The notes: generated from the letters alone by a model not told the origin. A stretch of DNA of 64,000 bases from Intestinimonas massiliensis (ex Afouda et al. 2020) (GCF_900626285.1 NZ_LR131147.1:1094385-1158384), one strand, 5' to 3'; counted from the first letter of the stretch, positions 16,846 to 25,902 are shown. Numbers and translations are program-made.

Positions 16846-17227
16846 CTGAAAACTCCCGCTGCAAAGCGGCCTTGCCAAGTTTGTCGTTTTGTTCATGGTA
16901 TGCCATGATAAAAACAACGCGGGCATCCAATACATATTCATGCTCAGCGCACCAGGTGCAATAATATTTGGCAGCCCGGTGACCGTGACCTATATCCAAT
17001 CCGTCGTTTATACGGCGAGAGTCTTGAAAGCAGGCAGCCATAGCAAGGGCATCTGCGTCTTGTCCTGACAGATTTTCCCGTTGTGCGAAAAGCAGGCAGA
17101 AGAGCAGTACCCGGGCACAGTGTTCTTTTGTGTGCTGCTGACTATGTTGGAGGGAAAACCCCACCTGCTCTGTCAAAAAACGGGACCATATTTTGTAACG
17201 CTCTCGAACCAACGCCGGTATGTTCAT
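16712..17227 (-). pseudogene. 3'-truncated HD-like protein of the sirtuin operon
   Basis: Codons 1 to about 127 resemble small HD-superfamily proteins (HTKEHCARVLLF, then CFQDSRRINDGLDIGHGHRA), but the canonical HD pair reads QD, so the metal site is altered. From about residue 127 on (position ~16,846) the frame reads antisense through the broken esterase, so the real C-terminus is lost. Its ATG overlaps the upstream sirtuin stop (ATGA), so it was the third gene of the sirtuin operon. Confidence 0.6.
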
Positions 17228-18060
17228 CTTTCACACACCTCCCGGAGGGAGGAGAGAATGTCGCTCAGTGCTCCGTCCAGACCAAAGGCCTTGTGTTTGA
17301 TGTTGTCTGCAATGTAGATCTCGCCCATATTGATGGTAACATAGGTGGCGTTGGGCTCCTGATCCACCAAACGCATCAGCGGAGCTTTGATGAGCTGATT
17401 GCGCCATCCGATTCCCAACTCCAACACGACCAGCTTTTTTTCGTGATATTGGTTCAGAAAACTCTGGAATCTCTGCGTGGCGCCGTGGTCCGGAACCATA
17501 TTTGGCCCTGCTGCCATATGAACCTCCATGGGGCCGTTGCAGCGGGGACAACGGGGCACCAAATCAGAGGGGATTCTGCCGTCCTGTTCCGCAGACACCA
17601 TCCGCTCTGTCAACTCCAAAGTTGGATATAGGGTATCATGGCAGGGACGGGCGCACTGCATAGTCAGCCAGGTTCCCTCGATTTCATAAATCTTCTCCGA
17701 CTCAAATCCGCTGCGTTCAAAGTGACATTCTCCGTTGGAGGTAAGGACAAAATAGTCCCTGCTGCCCACAATGGCTTTCAGGTCCTGCATGACCTGTGTG
17801 GGCTGATACTGTCCGCAGTAGTGGTGGATGAGCCTGCTCCAGAAGGCCCACTTTACTTCTTCTGAGGGCCAGCGGGCTCCCATCCCATGCAGCAGGCACC
17901 GAAGGCCGTACTTGTCCTTAAAGTCGCCGAACAAATCCTCAAATGCCTGGTTATCTGCAAAGAGGTGCAGTCCCTCGGTGATGGACAGGCCATTGCTGGC
18001 TCCCATCAAGATGGCATCCGCTTTTTGGATTTTCTCTGCGACTGGTCTTAGATCATACAT
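17224..18060 (-). CDS. Sirtuin-like protein A (catalytic His replaced by Glu)
   Basis: A 278-aa Sir2-family protein. The NAD-binding motif is seen as MGASNGLS (residues 19-26); the TxNxD motif is altered to TSNGE (107-111); the HG catalytic motif reads EG (E128). The zinc cysteines are intact: QCARPC and CPRC. Without the His, normal deacetylation is unlikely; class M sirtuins, which ADP-ribosylate, also lack it. The start at 18060 (AAAGGGAG upstream) overlaps the end of sirtuin B by 13 nt. Confidence 0.75.
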   Translation of the reverse strand: MYDLRPVAEKIQKADAILMGASNGLSITEGLHLFADNQAFEDLFGDFKDKYGLRCLLHGMGARWPSEEVKWAFWSRLIHHYCGQYQPTQVMQDLKAIVGSRDYFVLTSNGECHFERSGFESEKIYEIEGTWLTMQCARPCHDTLYPTLELTERMVSAEQDGRIPSDLVPRCPRCNGPMEVHMAAGPNMVPDHGATQRFQSFLNQYHEKKLVVLELGIGWRNQLIKAPLMRLVDQEPNATYVTINMGEIYIADNIKHKAFGLDGALSDILSSLREVCER

Positions 18061-18968
18061 ACCGAATCTCCCTTTCCGGACATGTGTGCTGCCGCATCCT
18101 GTAAGACTGCGGCAATATCCTCTTTGATGGCCCAACCCTTTTGCGATAATTCTTGGGGCAGAAGCGCGTCTTTTGGGTTGACCGTGATGTAATACGCCTG
18201 GGGGAGAGAATAAGTCAGGCTCCAAAAGGGTTCCTGGATGAACATGGGGGTCATGCGCCCCACCCCCAATTCCAGGAAGAGAATTTTTTTGTCCTGATTG
18301 GCGATCAGGAACTCATTGATCTTTCTGTATTCTTCCTTGTACTTCTTACCCTCCAAAAAGGTATAACCCCGCACCCAAGGCTCCATTTCCGCACCGCATT
18401 TGGGACACCGGGGGATCAATTCTGTTGGGATACAGAGATTTTCGTCAATTGCGTCGTTCATTTCATAAACCATCTCTTTGTTCCAGTAGATCTCGTCGTG
18501 GCAGCGGCGGCTGCACTGGTAATAGCGGGAGTCCCCTTGGATGGCGCTCAGCTTGTCTTCCGGTACCACGCGGGTAAACTGAAAGTCCTGGTTGGTGGTC
18601 ATAATGTGGTAATTCCTGCCCTGGAGCAGCGTCATCAGGTCATAGTAGGGCTGGCCTGTAGGACATTCATACTCCATGTAACCCATTCGGGCCAGGAACG
18701 CCCAGTGTGCCTCCGGGGACGGATAACGGTAGTAAAAGCCATTGAATGCGCCAATAAATCCATATTTTCGGTGAAAATCTCCCAAGTATTGCTCAAATAT
18801 CGCATCGTTTTGATAAAAGAAGTTGAAGCCGCAGGAAGCGGACATACCCGCCGCAGCGCCCACCAAAATTGCGTCGGCCTCAGCAATTTTTTCCAGCAAG
18901 ACCTGAACATTTTGGCGGTGGACGGCGGAATCTATGGATGTGTTACGGTTCAGCAGCATAGTTGACAT
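18048..18968 (-). CDS. Sirtuin-like protein B (catalytic His replaced by Gln)
   Basis: A 306-aa Sir2-family protein, first gene of the operon. GAAAGMSAS (residues 37-45) is the NAD-binding loop, TTNQD (124-128) the TxNxD motif, and IQGD stands where HG is expected (Q144). Zinc cysteines are present in QCSRRC and CPKC. A Gln at this place is the hallmark I recall for SirTM-type ADP-ribosylating sirtuins, but no macrodomain, GcvH-L or lipoate ligase gene is nearby. SD GGAGG precedes the ATG at 18968. Divergent from an Rrf2 regulator. Confidence 0.78.
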   Translation of the reverse strand: MSTMLLNRNTSIDSAVHRQNVQVLLEKIAEADAILVGAAAGMSASCGFNFFYQNDAIFEQYLGDFHRKYGFIGAFNGFYYRYPSPEAHWAFLARMGYMEYECPTGQPYYDLMTLLQGRNYHIMTTNQDFQFTRVVPEDKLSAIQGDSRYYQCSRRCHDEIYWNKEMVYEMNDAIDENLCIPTELIPRCPKCGAEMEPWVRGYTFLEGKKYKEEYRKINEFLIANQDKKILFLELGVGRMTPMFIQEPFWSLTYSLPQAYYITVNPKDALLPQELSQKGWAIKEDIAAVLQDAAAHMSGKGDSVCMI

Positions 18969-19068
18969 GGTACCTCCGACCTGTTATTATAATAATTACA
19001 TGTCGCAAGCATATCATGTTATTTTATAAATTACAAGTAGGCAACGAAAAATTTTTTGAGGTGAGAGC
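18969..19068. promoter_or_regulatory. Divergent AT-rich control region between sirtuins and rrf2
   Basis: A 100-bp AT-rich region in GC-rich surroundings. It carries TAATTACATGT and AAATTACAAGT as a near direct repeat (from about 18994 and 19027), and ACATGT with CATGTT. ATTATA (18986-18991) gives a -10 for the sirtuin operon. Likely holds Rrf2 operator sites. Confidence 0.45.
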
Positions 19069-19527
19069 ATGAAATACTCTACCAAGTTGAGCGACGCACT
19101 TCATATATTAGCCTTTCTCAATATGGGAGCCGGACAGCGGATCACAAGTGCCAGAATCGCAGAAAGTGTAAAAACGAACCCGGCCTATATCCGGCAGCTG
19201 ATGGTTGCATTGAAGAGTGCCGGTATTATCACCAGCTCACAAGGACAGGCCAAGGCGGAGTTGACCAGGCAACCGGGCGAGATCACCGTGTTGGATGTCT
19301 ACCGGGCGATTGAGGGGAATAAGCCCCTGCTCCACTGGGATATTGATACCAATCCGGAATGTGGTGTGGGGATCTATGTGCAGCTGAGCATTGCGGACTT
19401 TTACCAGGAGATCCAGAGGGCTGCCGAACAAAAAATGCAGGCCATTAGCCTGCAGGACATCATAGACCGGTACGATAAGAAACTGAATGAACTGGAACAA
19501 AAGTCGGAGCGAGAACTTACCCCATGA
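19069..19527 (+). CDS. Rrf2-family transcriptional regulator
   Basis: A 152-aa winged-helix Rrf2 protein: MKYSTKLSDALHILAFL, then the recognition region VKTNPAYIRQLMVALKSAGI and the wing SQGQAKAELTRQ. It has a single Cys (PECGVG) where Fe-S members such as IscR carry three, so cluster binding is doubtful. It opens a rightward operon with patatin and acetyltransferase and is divergent from the sirtuins, so it probably controls both. Confidence 0.85.
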   Translation: MKYSTKLSDALHILAFLNMGAGQRITSARIAESVKTNPAYIRQLMVALKSAGIITSSQGQAKAELTRQPGEITVLDVYRAIEGNKPLLHWDIDTNPECGVGIYVQLSIADFYQEIQRAAEQKMQAISLQDIIDRYDKKLNELEQKSERELTP

Positions 19528-19531
19528 GGAG

Positions 19532-20407
19532 ATGTTGACAACGAACACGCAGAAAAAGATCGGATTGGTGGTGGAAGGCGGCGGGATGAAGTGTGCCTAT
19601 AATGCCGGAATTCTGGATGCCTTTCTGGACGAAGGGATTACATTTGATTATTGCATCGGCGTATCCGGTGGATCAGGCAATCTGGCTTCCTATCTGGCGG
19701 GGCAAAGAGGCCGGAATCTTCGCTTTTTTACGGAGCACATTCATTCACCCAAATACTTCGGGCTGAGAAGTCTGCTGAAAACCGGAGATCTGTTTGGATT
19801 GAAGTACATCTATGGTGAATTGACCCGCAGAGAAGGGGAAGATCCTCTGGATTTTCCCGCTCTGATGAAAAATCCGGCGGAGTACGAGATTGTGGTCACA
19901 AACGCGTTGACAGGATTGCCGGAGTACTATGGGCGGGAAATGATGGCGCAGGACGATTACCGCCTGATCATGGCCTCCAGTGCCATCCCGGTTGCTTGTC
20001 ATCCGGTGAAACTCAACGGGGTGCCCTACTTTGACGGAGGCCTTACCGATGCCATCCCGGTTCGCCGCGCCCTGGAGCAGGGTTGTGATAAGCTGGTGGT
20101 CATTCTCTCCAAGAACCGGGACTATGTACGAAAGCCTCAGGGTATGCGCACGCTGTATCGGCGGGCCTGCCGCAGTTATCCCAACATTGTGGATGCCATT
20201 GATCGCCGTCATGTGGTGTACAACGACAACCTGAAAGATGTGTTTTATCTGGAGAGGGAGGGGACTGCCTTTGTCTTTGCTGCCAGTGAGCCCATCCATG
20301 TGGGGACTTACTCCATGAAAGAGGATGCGGAACGAAACCTGTATGATTTGGGGCTGCGAGATTTTGCCGCATGGAAAAACGATTTATTGGAATTTCTGAG
20401 TATTTGA
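19532..20407 (+). CDS. Patatin-like phospholipase
   Basis: A 291-aa patatin-family acyl hydrolase. The oxyanion loop is VEGGGMKCAYNAG, the nucleophile elbow GVSGGSG, and the catalytic Asp is in DGGLTDAIPV, so the Ser-Asp dyad is intact. Close in type to bacterial YjjU/RssA-like patatins that cut membrane phospholipids. The start is 4 nt after the rrf2 stop; AGGAG lies very close to the ATG, so TTG 19535 is an alternative. Confidence 0.88.
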   Translation: MLTTNTQKKIGLVVEGGGMKCAYNAGILDAFLDEGITFDYCIGVSGGSGNLASYLAGQRGRNLRFFTEHIHSPKYFGLRSLLKTGDLFGLKYIYGELTRREGEDPLDFPALMKNPAEYEIVVTNALTGLPEYYGREMMAQDDYRLIMASSAIPVACHPVKLNGVPYFDGGLTDAIPVRRALEQGCDKLVVILSKNRDYVRKPQGMRTLYRRACRSYPNIVDAIDRRHVVYNDNLKDVFYLEREGTAFVFAASEPIHVGTYSMKEDAERNLYDLGLRDFAAWKNDLLEFLSI

Positions 20408-20438
20408 CCATAAATGAGCATTAGCAGAAGAAAGGTAT

Positions 20439-21044
20439 GTGAAACAAACGATGGAACCAATGGAACTTTTGACAAGCAGTACGCCGTACAGCGTCTATAA
20501 CTTTCATCTTCCTCAGAGTCTGAAGAAAAATGCCGAGCAGCTGTGCTGGGAGTATAACCAGCTGCCGCCCGGGCAGGAGGAGCGGCGCAGAGAGATTTTG
20601 GAAAAGCTGTTTGGTACATGTAATCCGAAAACCTTTGTGATGCCTGGCTTTCGCTGCGATTATGGATTCAATATCCATACGCACGGACTGGCGTTTATCA
20701 ATTATAACTGTGTGATTCTGGATACTTCCCCGGTGCATATCGGTGCTAACGCCTTTATTGCCCCCGGCGTATGTATCAGTTGTGTGGGCCACGCCATGTA
20801 TGCCCAACAACGGGCAGAGGCGATTACCACGTCAGCTCCCATTACCCTGGAGGACGACGTGTGGATCGGTGCCAATGCTGTGATATGCGGAGGGGTCATC
20901 ATCGGGAAGGGCTCTATTATTGGCGCTGGGAGTGTGGTGACCCGGGACATTCCTGCGGGCGTTGTTGCTGCGGGAACACCCTGCCGGCCCTTAAGACCTG
21001 TTACGGAGGCAGACAAGATCGACTTGCATACCGTTTCCTTTTAA
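20439..21044 (+). CDS. Maltose/galactoside-type O-acetyltransferase
   Basis: A 201-aa left-handed beta-helix acetyltransferase of the Maa/LacA family. The N-terminal Mac domain (QSLKKNAEQLCWEYN) is followed by hexapeptide repeats, with the family's VWIGANAVICGGVIIGKGS and AGTPCRPLRP; the active-site His lies in CVGHAMY. Start GTG 20439 or ATG 20451. Last gene of the rrf2-patatin run; it ends at a terminator shared with the convergent HxlR gene. Confidence 0.85.
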   Translation: MKQTMEPMELLTSSTPYSVYNFHLPQSLKKNAEQLCWEYNQLPPGQEERRREILEKLFGTCNPKTFVMPGFRCDYGFNIHTHGLAFINYNCVILDTSPVHIGANAFIAPGVCISCVGHAMYAQQRAEAITTSAPITLEDDVWIGANAVICGGVIIGKGSIIGAGSVVTRDIPAGVVAAGTPCRPLRPVTEADKIDLHTVSF

Positions 21045-21047
21045 AAA

Positions 21048-21088
21048 ACGCCGGAATGATTTGAACGATTGTCAAACCATTCCGGCGT
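21048..21088. terminator. Bidirectional terminator
   Basis: ACGCCGGAATG (21048-21058) pairs with CATTCCGGCGT (21078-21088) between convergent genes; A-run on the left and T-rich stretch on the right. Confidence 0.7.
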
Positions 21089-21126
21089 CTCTTGTTGTTT
21101 TGGAGAACTCTTGGAAAGCCTCTTGC

Positions 21127-21492
21127 TCAAGGGATATATTTCATGCCCCACTGGGAGATGGCGTAGAAGATGGGCAGCAGATCCGTGCCCTTTTCCGTCA
21201 GGGAATACTCCACTCGGGGCGGGATCTCATTATATTGCTCCCGGTGTACCAGACCATCCCCCTCCAGCTCCTTCAATGCGTTGGTGAGCATGGTGTTGGT
21301 GATCGGTTTGAGCATCTTCTTCAGTTCGCCAAACCGCATGGGAGACTGGATGCACAGCTCATAGATGATCTGGAGTTTCCATTTTCCCTGGAGCATCTGG
21401 ACCACTGGTGTGACCGGGCAGTTTCCGTTTTCAGTCAGGATAACGCTGCCCACTCGTTTTTGAAATTCCTCATAGGTCATGGATTGATTCAT
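21127..21492 (-). CDS. HxlR-family transcriptional regulator
   Basis: A 121-aa winged-helix HxlR/DUF24 protein. The typical NCPVTPVVQMLQGKWKLQII is followed by MRFGELKKMLKPITNTMLTN and the wing EYSLTEKG. The Cys before the Pro is the redox or electrophile sensor in many members. Divergent from a flavin reductase-like gene, its likely target. The start ATG 21492 fits GAGAGGG. Confidence 0.9.
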   Translation of the reverse strand: MNQSMTYEEFQKRVGSVILTENGNCPVTPVVQMLQGKWKLQIIYELCIQSPMRFGELKKMLKPITNTMLTNALKELEGDGLVHREQYNEIPPRVEYSLTEKGTDLLPIFYAISQWGMKYIP

Positions 21493-21640
21493 AACGCAGC
21501 CCTCTCCGTCGGTATGGTTTTTCGTACCAAGTACAAATAATCTGCGTACTTGCACCGTTATTTCTTCTAAGTATAATAATTATATCGGCATCAAAATGGG
21601 ATGTCAATGATAGAACTAATTGAAAGTGAGGCGCTGATTT

Positions 21641-22144
21641 ATGAAAGAACTGAACATTATGGAGGCCACTGTCTATACCTCCCCCAATCCCCTGACCCTG
21701 ATCTGTTCCCAGAATGAGGACGGCACCACGAACCTGGCCCCCATCTGCTTCGTGTCCTACCTGTCCTTCAACCCGCCCATGGTCGGCTTTGCCGCCGGCA
21801 AGCAGTCCCATACCGGCAAGCGGGTGCGGGAAACCGGCAAGGTGATCGTGACCGTTCCGGGGGAGAGCCTGGCCAAGGCCGTGGTGGCCTGCGGCAGTTC
21901 CACCGGTGCCACCTGCCATAAGGTAGAGGAAAACCACATTGAGATGACCTCGGTAGAGGGCAGCGACATTCAGATTCCCGCGGATACCCGCCTTGCTATG
22001 GTAGCTACTTTGCAGCAGGCTGTAGAGGTGGGCGACCATATCCTGCATATCTGCCAGGTGGATAAGTTCCTGGGTGATGAGAGCAAACAGGGCCTCTATG
22101 CCTGGAATGGCTTTGGAAAAGTAGCCCCTGCGGTAGAAGGCTAA
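21641..22144 (+). CDS. Flavin reductase-like (flavoredoxin) protein
   Basis: A 167-aa FMN-binding split-barrel protein of the flavin reductase-like/flavoredoxin family: TLICSQNEDGTTNLAPI at the FMN phosphate site, then FNPPMVGFAAGKQSHTGK. Probably carries FMN and moves electrons or reduces small substrates under HxlR control. Intact length. The upstream gene-free space (21,493-21,640) is AT-rich and holds the divergent promoters. Confidence 0.85.
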   Translation: MKELNIMEATVYTSPNPLTLICSQNEDGTTNLAPICFVSYLSFNPPMVGFAAGKQSHTGKRVRETGKVIVTVPGESLAKAVVACGSSTGATCHKVEENHIEMTSVEGSDIQIPADTRLAMVATLQQAVEVGDHILHICQVDKFLGDESKQGLYAWNGFGKVAPAVEG

Positions 22145-22171
22145 GAAAGAAAAGAACTGGGGGAGATTCCA

Positions 22172-22861
22172 ATGGCGGTGTGCATCAAATCCCAGATTCA
22201 AAACATGAATCTGGTCATTGGCTGTACCATCGGCTGCAGCTACTGTTATGCCAGAAATAATGTACGACGGTTCCATATGATTGATGACTTTGAGAAGCCG
22301 GAGTACTTCCCCGGAAAATTGCGGCTTATGGAGAAAGCTCGACCCCAGATTTTTCTACTCACTGGAATGAGTGACTTTTCCGGCTGGAGAGCAGAGTGGC
22401 GGGATGAGGTATTTGCCAAAATGGAGCGCAATCCCCAACACCAGTATCTGTTCCTGACCAAGCGGCCGGAGGAGATCGATTTCTCTACCCATCTGGATAA
22501 CGCCTGGTTCGGCGTGACCGTTACCTCTTGCAGGGAAAAGAACCGGATTCCGGCACTGCGGGAGCATATCCGCGGCGGACATTATCACGCCACCTTTGAG
22601 CCCATGTTTGACGACATCGGGCCAGTGGATCTCACAGGGATCGAGTGGGTGGTCATCGGAACCGAGACTGGACGCCGAAAAGGAAAATCCATATCTAAGC
22701 CGGAGTGGGTGTGGAACCTGACAGACCAAGCCCATGCTCTGGGCATCCCGGTCTTTATGAAGGAAGACCTGCTTCCCATTATGGGAGAGGAGCAGATGAT
22801 ACAGGAATTACCCACCGCATTTCATAAGGTACTGGAGGAACAAGCCAAATGGCAGAAATGA
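22172..22861 (+). CDS. Radical SAM mobile pair protein A
   Basis: A 229-aa radical SAM protein with CTIGCSYCYARN (C18, C22, C25), the CxxxCxxC ligands of the 4Fe-4S cluster. It resembles the phage-derived Gp37/DUF5131-like group and the A member of the radical SAM mobile pair seen on Firmicute elements. The substrate is unknown. Its 3' end overlaps protein B by 13 nt, so the two are translated together. Confidence 0.82.
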   Translation: MAVCIKSQIQNMNLVIGCTIGCSYCYARNNVRRFHMIDDFEKPEYFPGKLRLMEKARPQIFLLTGMSDFSGWRAEWRDEVFAKMERNPQHQYLFLTKRPEEIDFSTHLDNAWFGVTVTSCREKNRIPALREHIRGGHYHATFEPMFDDIGPVDLTGIEWVVIGTETGRRKGKSISKPEWVWNLTDQAHALGIPVFMKEDLLPIMGEEQMIQELPTAFHKVLEEQAKWQK

Positions 22862-23766
22862 TGGAAAACGGTATCCTGATTCGGAATGTAGAGACAAAAA
22901 ACATCATGACCAAATCCAATCTGCCCGTGGGAGGCTACTCTGTAAACCCCTATGTGGGCTGTACCCATGGCTGTAAGTACTGCTACGCCTCCTTTATGAA
23001 GCGCTTTACCGGACACACCGAGCCCTGGGGTACCTTTCTGGATGTCAAACACTGGCTGGAGATCAAAAATCCCCAAAAATACCGGGGACAGCGGATAGTC
23101 ATTGGCTCGGTGACCGACGGCTATCTCCCCCAGGAGGAGCAGTTTCAAAACACCCGCAAGCTGTTGGAGCAGCTGAAGGACAGCGGGGCGGAGATCCTCA
23201 TCTGCACCAAGTCCGACCTGGTGGTGCGGGATATTGACTTGCTCCGGGAGATGGGAAAGGTAACCGTTTCCTGGTCCATCAACACGCTGGATGAGGATTT
23301 TCGCAGGGATATGGACAAGGCGGTGAGCATTGAGCGGCGGCTCCATGCCATGAAGCAGATCTACGACGCAGGCATCCGCACCGTCTGCTTTATCGCGCCG
23401 GTATTTCCCGGGATTACGGATTTCGAGGCCATTTTCCATCGGGTGAAGAATCAGTGCGACCTGGTCTGGCTGGAGAATCTGAATCTGCGGGGCGGATTCA
23501 AGCAGGAGATTTTAGACTACATCCAGGAAAAGCATCCGCATTTAACAACCCTGTACCAGGCTATCTACCAAAAGGGTGACCGGAGCTATTTCCGGGGCCT
23601 TGAGCAGCAGGCAGAACAGCTGGCGATGGAAAACGGCTGTCCTTTTGTGGACAACGAACTGCCCTATGGCCGGGCGGAGCCGGGCCATCCGGTAATCGTG
23701 GACTACTTCTACCACGAGGAAGTCCGCGGCTCGGAAAATACCGGGAGAAGAAGCCGAAACAAATAG
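22849..23766 (+). CDS. Radical SAM mobile pair protein B
   Basis: A 305-aa radical SAM protein with CTHGCKYCYASF (C38, C42, C45) and an SPL/Elp3-like layout: VIGSVTDGYLPQEE, then ILICTKSDLVVRD and TVSWSINTLDED. This is the B member of the mobile pair. No MarR regulator, which often travels with the pair, is found here. A terminator follows. Confidence 0.82.
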   Translation: MAEMMENGILIRNVETKNIMTKSNLPVGGYSVNPYVGCTHGCKYCYASFMKRFTGHTEPWGTFLDVKHWLEIKNPQKYRGQRIVIGSVTDGYLPQEEQFQNTRKLLEQLKDSGAEILICTKSDLVVRDIDLLREMGKVTVSWSINTLDEDFRRDMDKAVSIERRLHAMKQIYDAGIRTVCFIAPVFPGITDFEAIFHRVKNQCDLVWLENLNLRGGFKQEILDYIQEKHPHLTTLYQAIYQKGDRSYFRGLEQQAEQLAMENGCPFVDNELPYGRAEPGHPVIVDYFYHEEVRGSENTGRRSRNK

Positions 23767-23807
23767 AACTGCCGAAGAAGAGCACCTATGTGGTTTTCGA
23801 TGACAAG

Positions 23808-23844
23808 AACATCCCGGCCTGTGTTTGATACAGGCCGGGATGTT
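23808..23844. terminator. Bidirectional terminator
   Basis: AACATCCCGGCCTGT (23808-23822) pairs perfectly with 23830-23844 between the radical SAM pair and the convergent metal ATPase. Confidence 0.75.
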
Positions 23845-23900
23845 CCATTTTCCCATATTACGGAATGCCGGGTAATGCACGATTCTCTTCTTGTAAAAGC

Positions 23901-25796
23901 CTATTCAAACTTTCTGTCATAGAGCAGCGCGGCGATCAGGACCACAAAGCAGGAGCCGGCGTTATGGACCAGCGCTCCTGTGGTGGGCGTCAGCACTTCC
24001 ATCAGGGATAAGATGATAGCCACGAAATTGATGCACATGGACAGGCTGATGCTGAATTGGATGGTTTTGACCGTTGCATTGGATAGGCGCTTCAGATATG
24101 GAATCTTGGAGATATCATCGCTCATCAAAGCTACATCGGCAGCGTCCACGGCGATGTCGCTGCCCATACCTCCCATGGCAACGCTGACATCCGCGGTTTT
24201 CAGCGCGGGCGCATCGTTTACGCCGTCGCCGATCATGCATACATTACGATGTTCTCTCTGCAAGGCTTCAATCGCCTGCACCTTTTCCTCGGGCAGCAAC
24301 TCCGCCCGCACTTCCGAAATACCTACCTGCCGGGCAAAATAATCCGCCGTTCTTTGATGGTCGCCGGTCAGCAGAACCGTACGGGTGTGCATATCTGCCA
24401 AGCGGGCGACCATATCCTTGCCTTCCGGGCGCAGCACGTCGGAAAGGGCGATCACACCGATGCAATTCTGCCCATCCGCCACAAGAACGGAGGCCTTTCC
24501 CTGGGCGCGCAGCTGCTCCAATACGGATCTTACGGCAGCGCCCGTGGACACCCCGTTTTCCCGCAAAAATGCCTCGCTGCCGCAGAGCAGCTTGCGCCCC
24601 TGGATCTCCGCGAAAATGCCCCTGCCCGCAGTCATTTTGAACGAGGCGGACTCCATAACGGGCACTTCTTTTGCCCTGGCACAGGCTACAATGGCCTTTC
24701 CCAGCGGATGTTCGCTTTTCGCTTCGGCGGAGGCGGTTAGAGAGAGCAGCGCGATCTCGCTCATGGCTTTATCGAACACAACAATGTCGCTGACGTCCAA
24801 CCGGCCATAGGTCAGGGTCCCGGTCTTATCAAACGCGATGGTATCCACTTTGCCCATCTTTTCCAGGGCCTCGCCGGACTTAATGATGACGCCGTGCTTG
24901 GTCGCCTGGCCAATGGCCGCCATAATGGCGGTGGGCGTTGCCAGCACGAGGGCGCAGGGACAGAACACCACCAGCACCGTGACGGCGGTAATGATATTTT
25001 TGGTAAATAGGTATGCCAAAATGGCAATGAGCAGTGCCACCGGCACCAGCCAGCTTGCCACCTTGTCCGCAATGCGCTGCATGGGGGCTTGCTTGTTTTC
25101 CGCCTCCTGGACCATACGGATCAGTTTTTGCAGAGAACTGTTTTCACCCACCTTGGTTGCGGTCATGTCAATGGAGCCAAAACGATTGATGGTACCGCAA
25201 AAGACCTCGTCTCCCACACTTTTATCCACCGGCAGGGATTCCCCGGTCATGATGGACTGGTCCACGGAGGTCTCGCCATGGATAATGGTTCCGTCCACAG
25301 GAATGGTTTCTCCGGGGAGAATCCGTAGGGTGTCGCCTTGCCGGATCTCCTCGGCGGGGATCATTTCTTCTGTCCCATTGTTGATCCGGCGGCCCTTTGT
25401 GGGTGCCAGGCGGATCAGCTGATTCAATCCCTTTTTTGCCCGGTTTGTGGTAGCTTCCTCCAAAAGGGCGCCGATGGCCATAATGAAGGCCACCTCACCG
25501 GCAGCAAATAGATCTCCGATGGCAATGGCGGCAAACATAGCGATGGAGATCAGGAGTGCGGAAGAGATTTTGCTGATGCCGGGATTATAGATGATCCTCC
25601 AGATCGCCAGATACAAAAGGGGGATGCCGCTGATGAGGACTGTGACCCATGCGGGATCAAAGGGCAAGACGCTCAGCTGCATCGGCGTGCCGCCAAATTC
25701 CTCTGCCAGATGGGGCACAAGATCAATCAACAAAAAAACGCCTGCCACAATGGTCATAGGCAGCCCGGCAAGCAGGTCATTTATCTTCTTTAACAT
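23901..25796 (-). CDS. P1B-type heavy-metal ATPase (cytoplasmic HMA-less)
   Basis: A 631-aa metal-translocating P-type ATPase. TGESLPVDKS (actuator), CPCALVLATPTA (metal-site helix), DKTGTLTYG (phosphorylation), SEHPLGKAI (HP motif) and MIGDGVNDAPAL (hinge) are all present. There is no N-terminal metal-binding domain. The last membrane region has HNAGSCFVVL rather than the Asp-bearing helix of the second ATPase here, so metal specificity probably differs. Start ATG 25796 follows GGGAGG. Faces a TetR regulator. Confidence 0.88.
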   Translation of the reverse strand: MLKKINDLLAGLPMTIVAGVFLLIDLVPHLAEEFGGTPMQLSVLPFDPAWVTVLISGIPLLYLAIWRIIYNPGISKISSALLISIAMFAAIAIGDLFAAGEVAFIMAIGALLEEATTNRAKKGLNQLIRLAPTKGRRINNGTEEMIPAEEIRQGDTLRILPGETIPVDGTIIHGETSVDQSIMTGESLPVDKSVGDEVFCGTINRFGSIDMTATKVGENSSLQKLIRMVQEAENKQAPMQRIADKVASWLVPVALLIAILAYLFTKNIITAVTVLVVFCPCALVLATPTAIMAAIGQATKHGVIIKSGEALEKMGKVDTIAFDKTGTLTYGRLDVSDIVVFDKAMSEIALLSLTASAEAKSEHPLGKAIVACARAKEVPVMESASFKMTAGRGIFAEIQGRKLLCGSEAFLRENGVSTGAAVRSVLEQLRAQGKASVLVADGQNCIGVIALSDVLRPEGKDMVARLADMHTRTVLLTGDHQRTADYFARQVGISEVRAELLPEEKVQAIEALQREHRNVCMIGDGVNDAPALKTADVSVAMGGMGSDIAVDAADVALMSDDISKIPYLKRLSNATVKTIQFSISLSMCINFVAIILSLMEVLTPTTGALVHNAGSCFVVLIAALLYDRKFE

Positions 25797-25902
25797 CGTT
25801 TTTCCTCCCATCTGTACGGCATTCCGACTGGCATGTAGTCTCTTGACGGATGCCGGATATTTCCGTACAATAAATGCAATAGCGAACACTTTGTTCTCTT
25901 TG

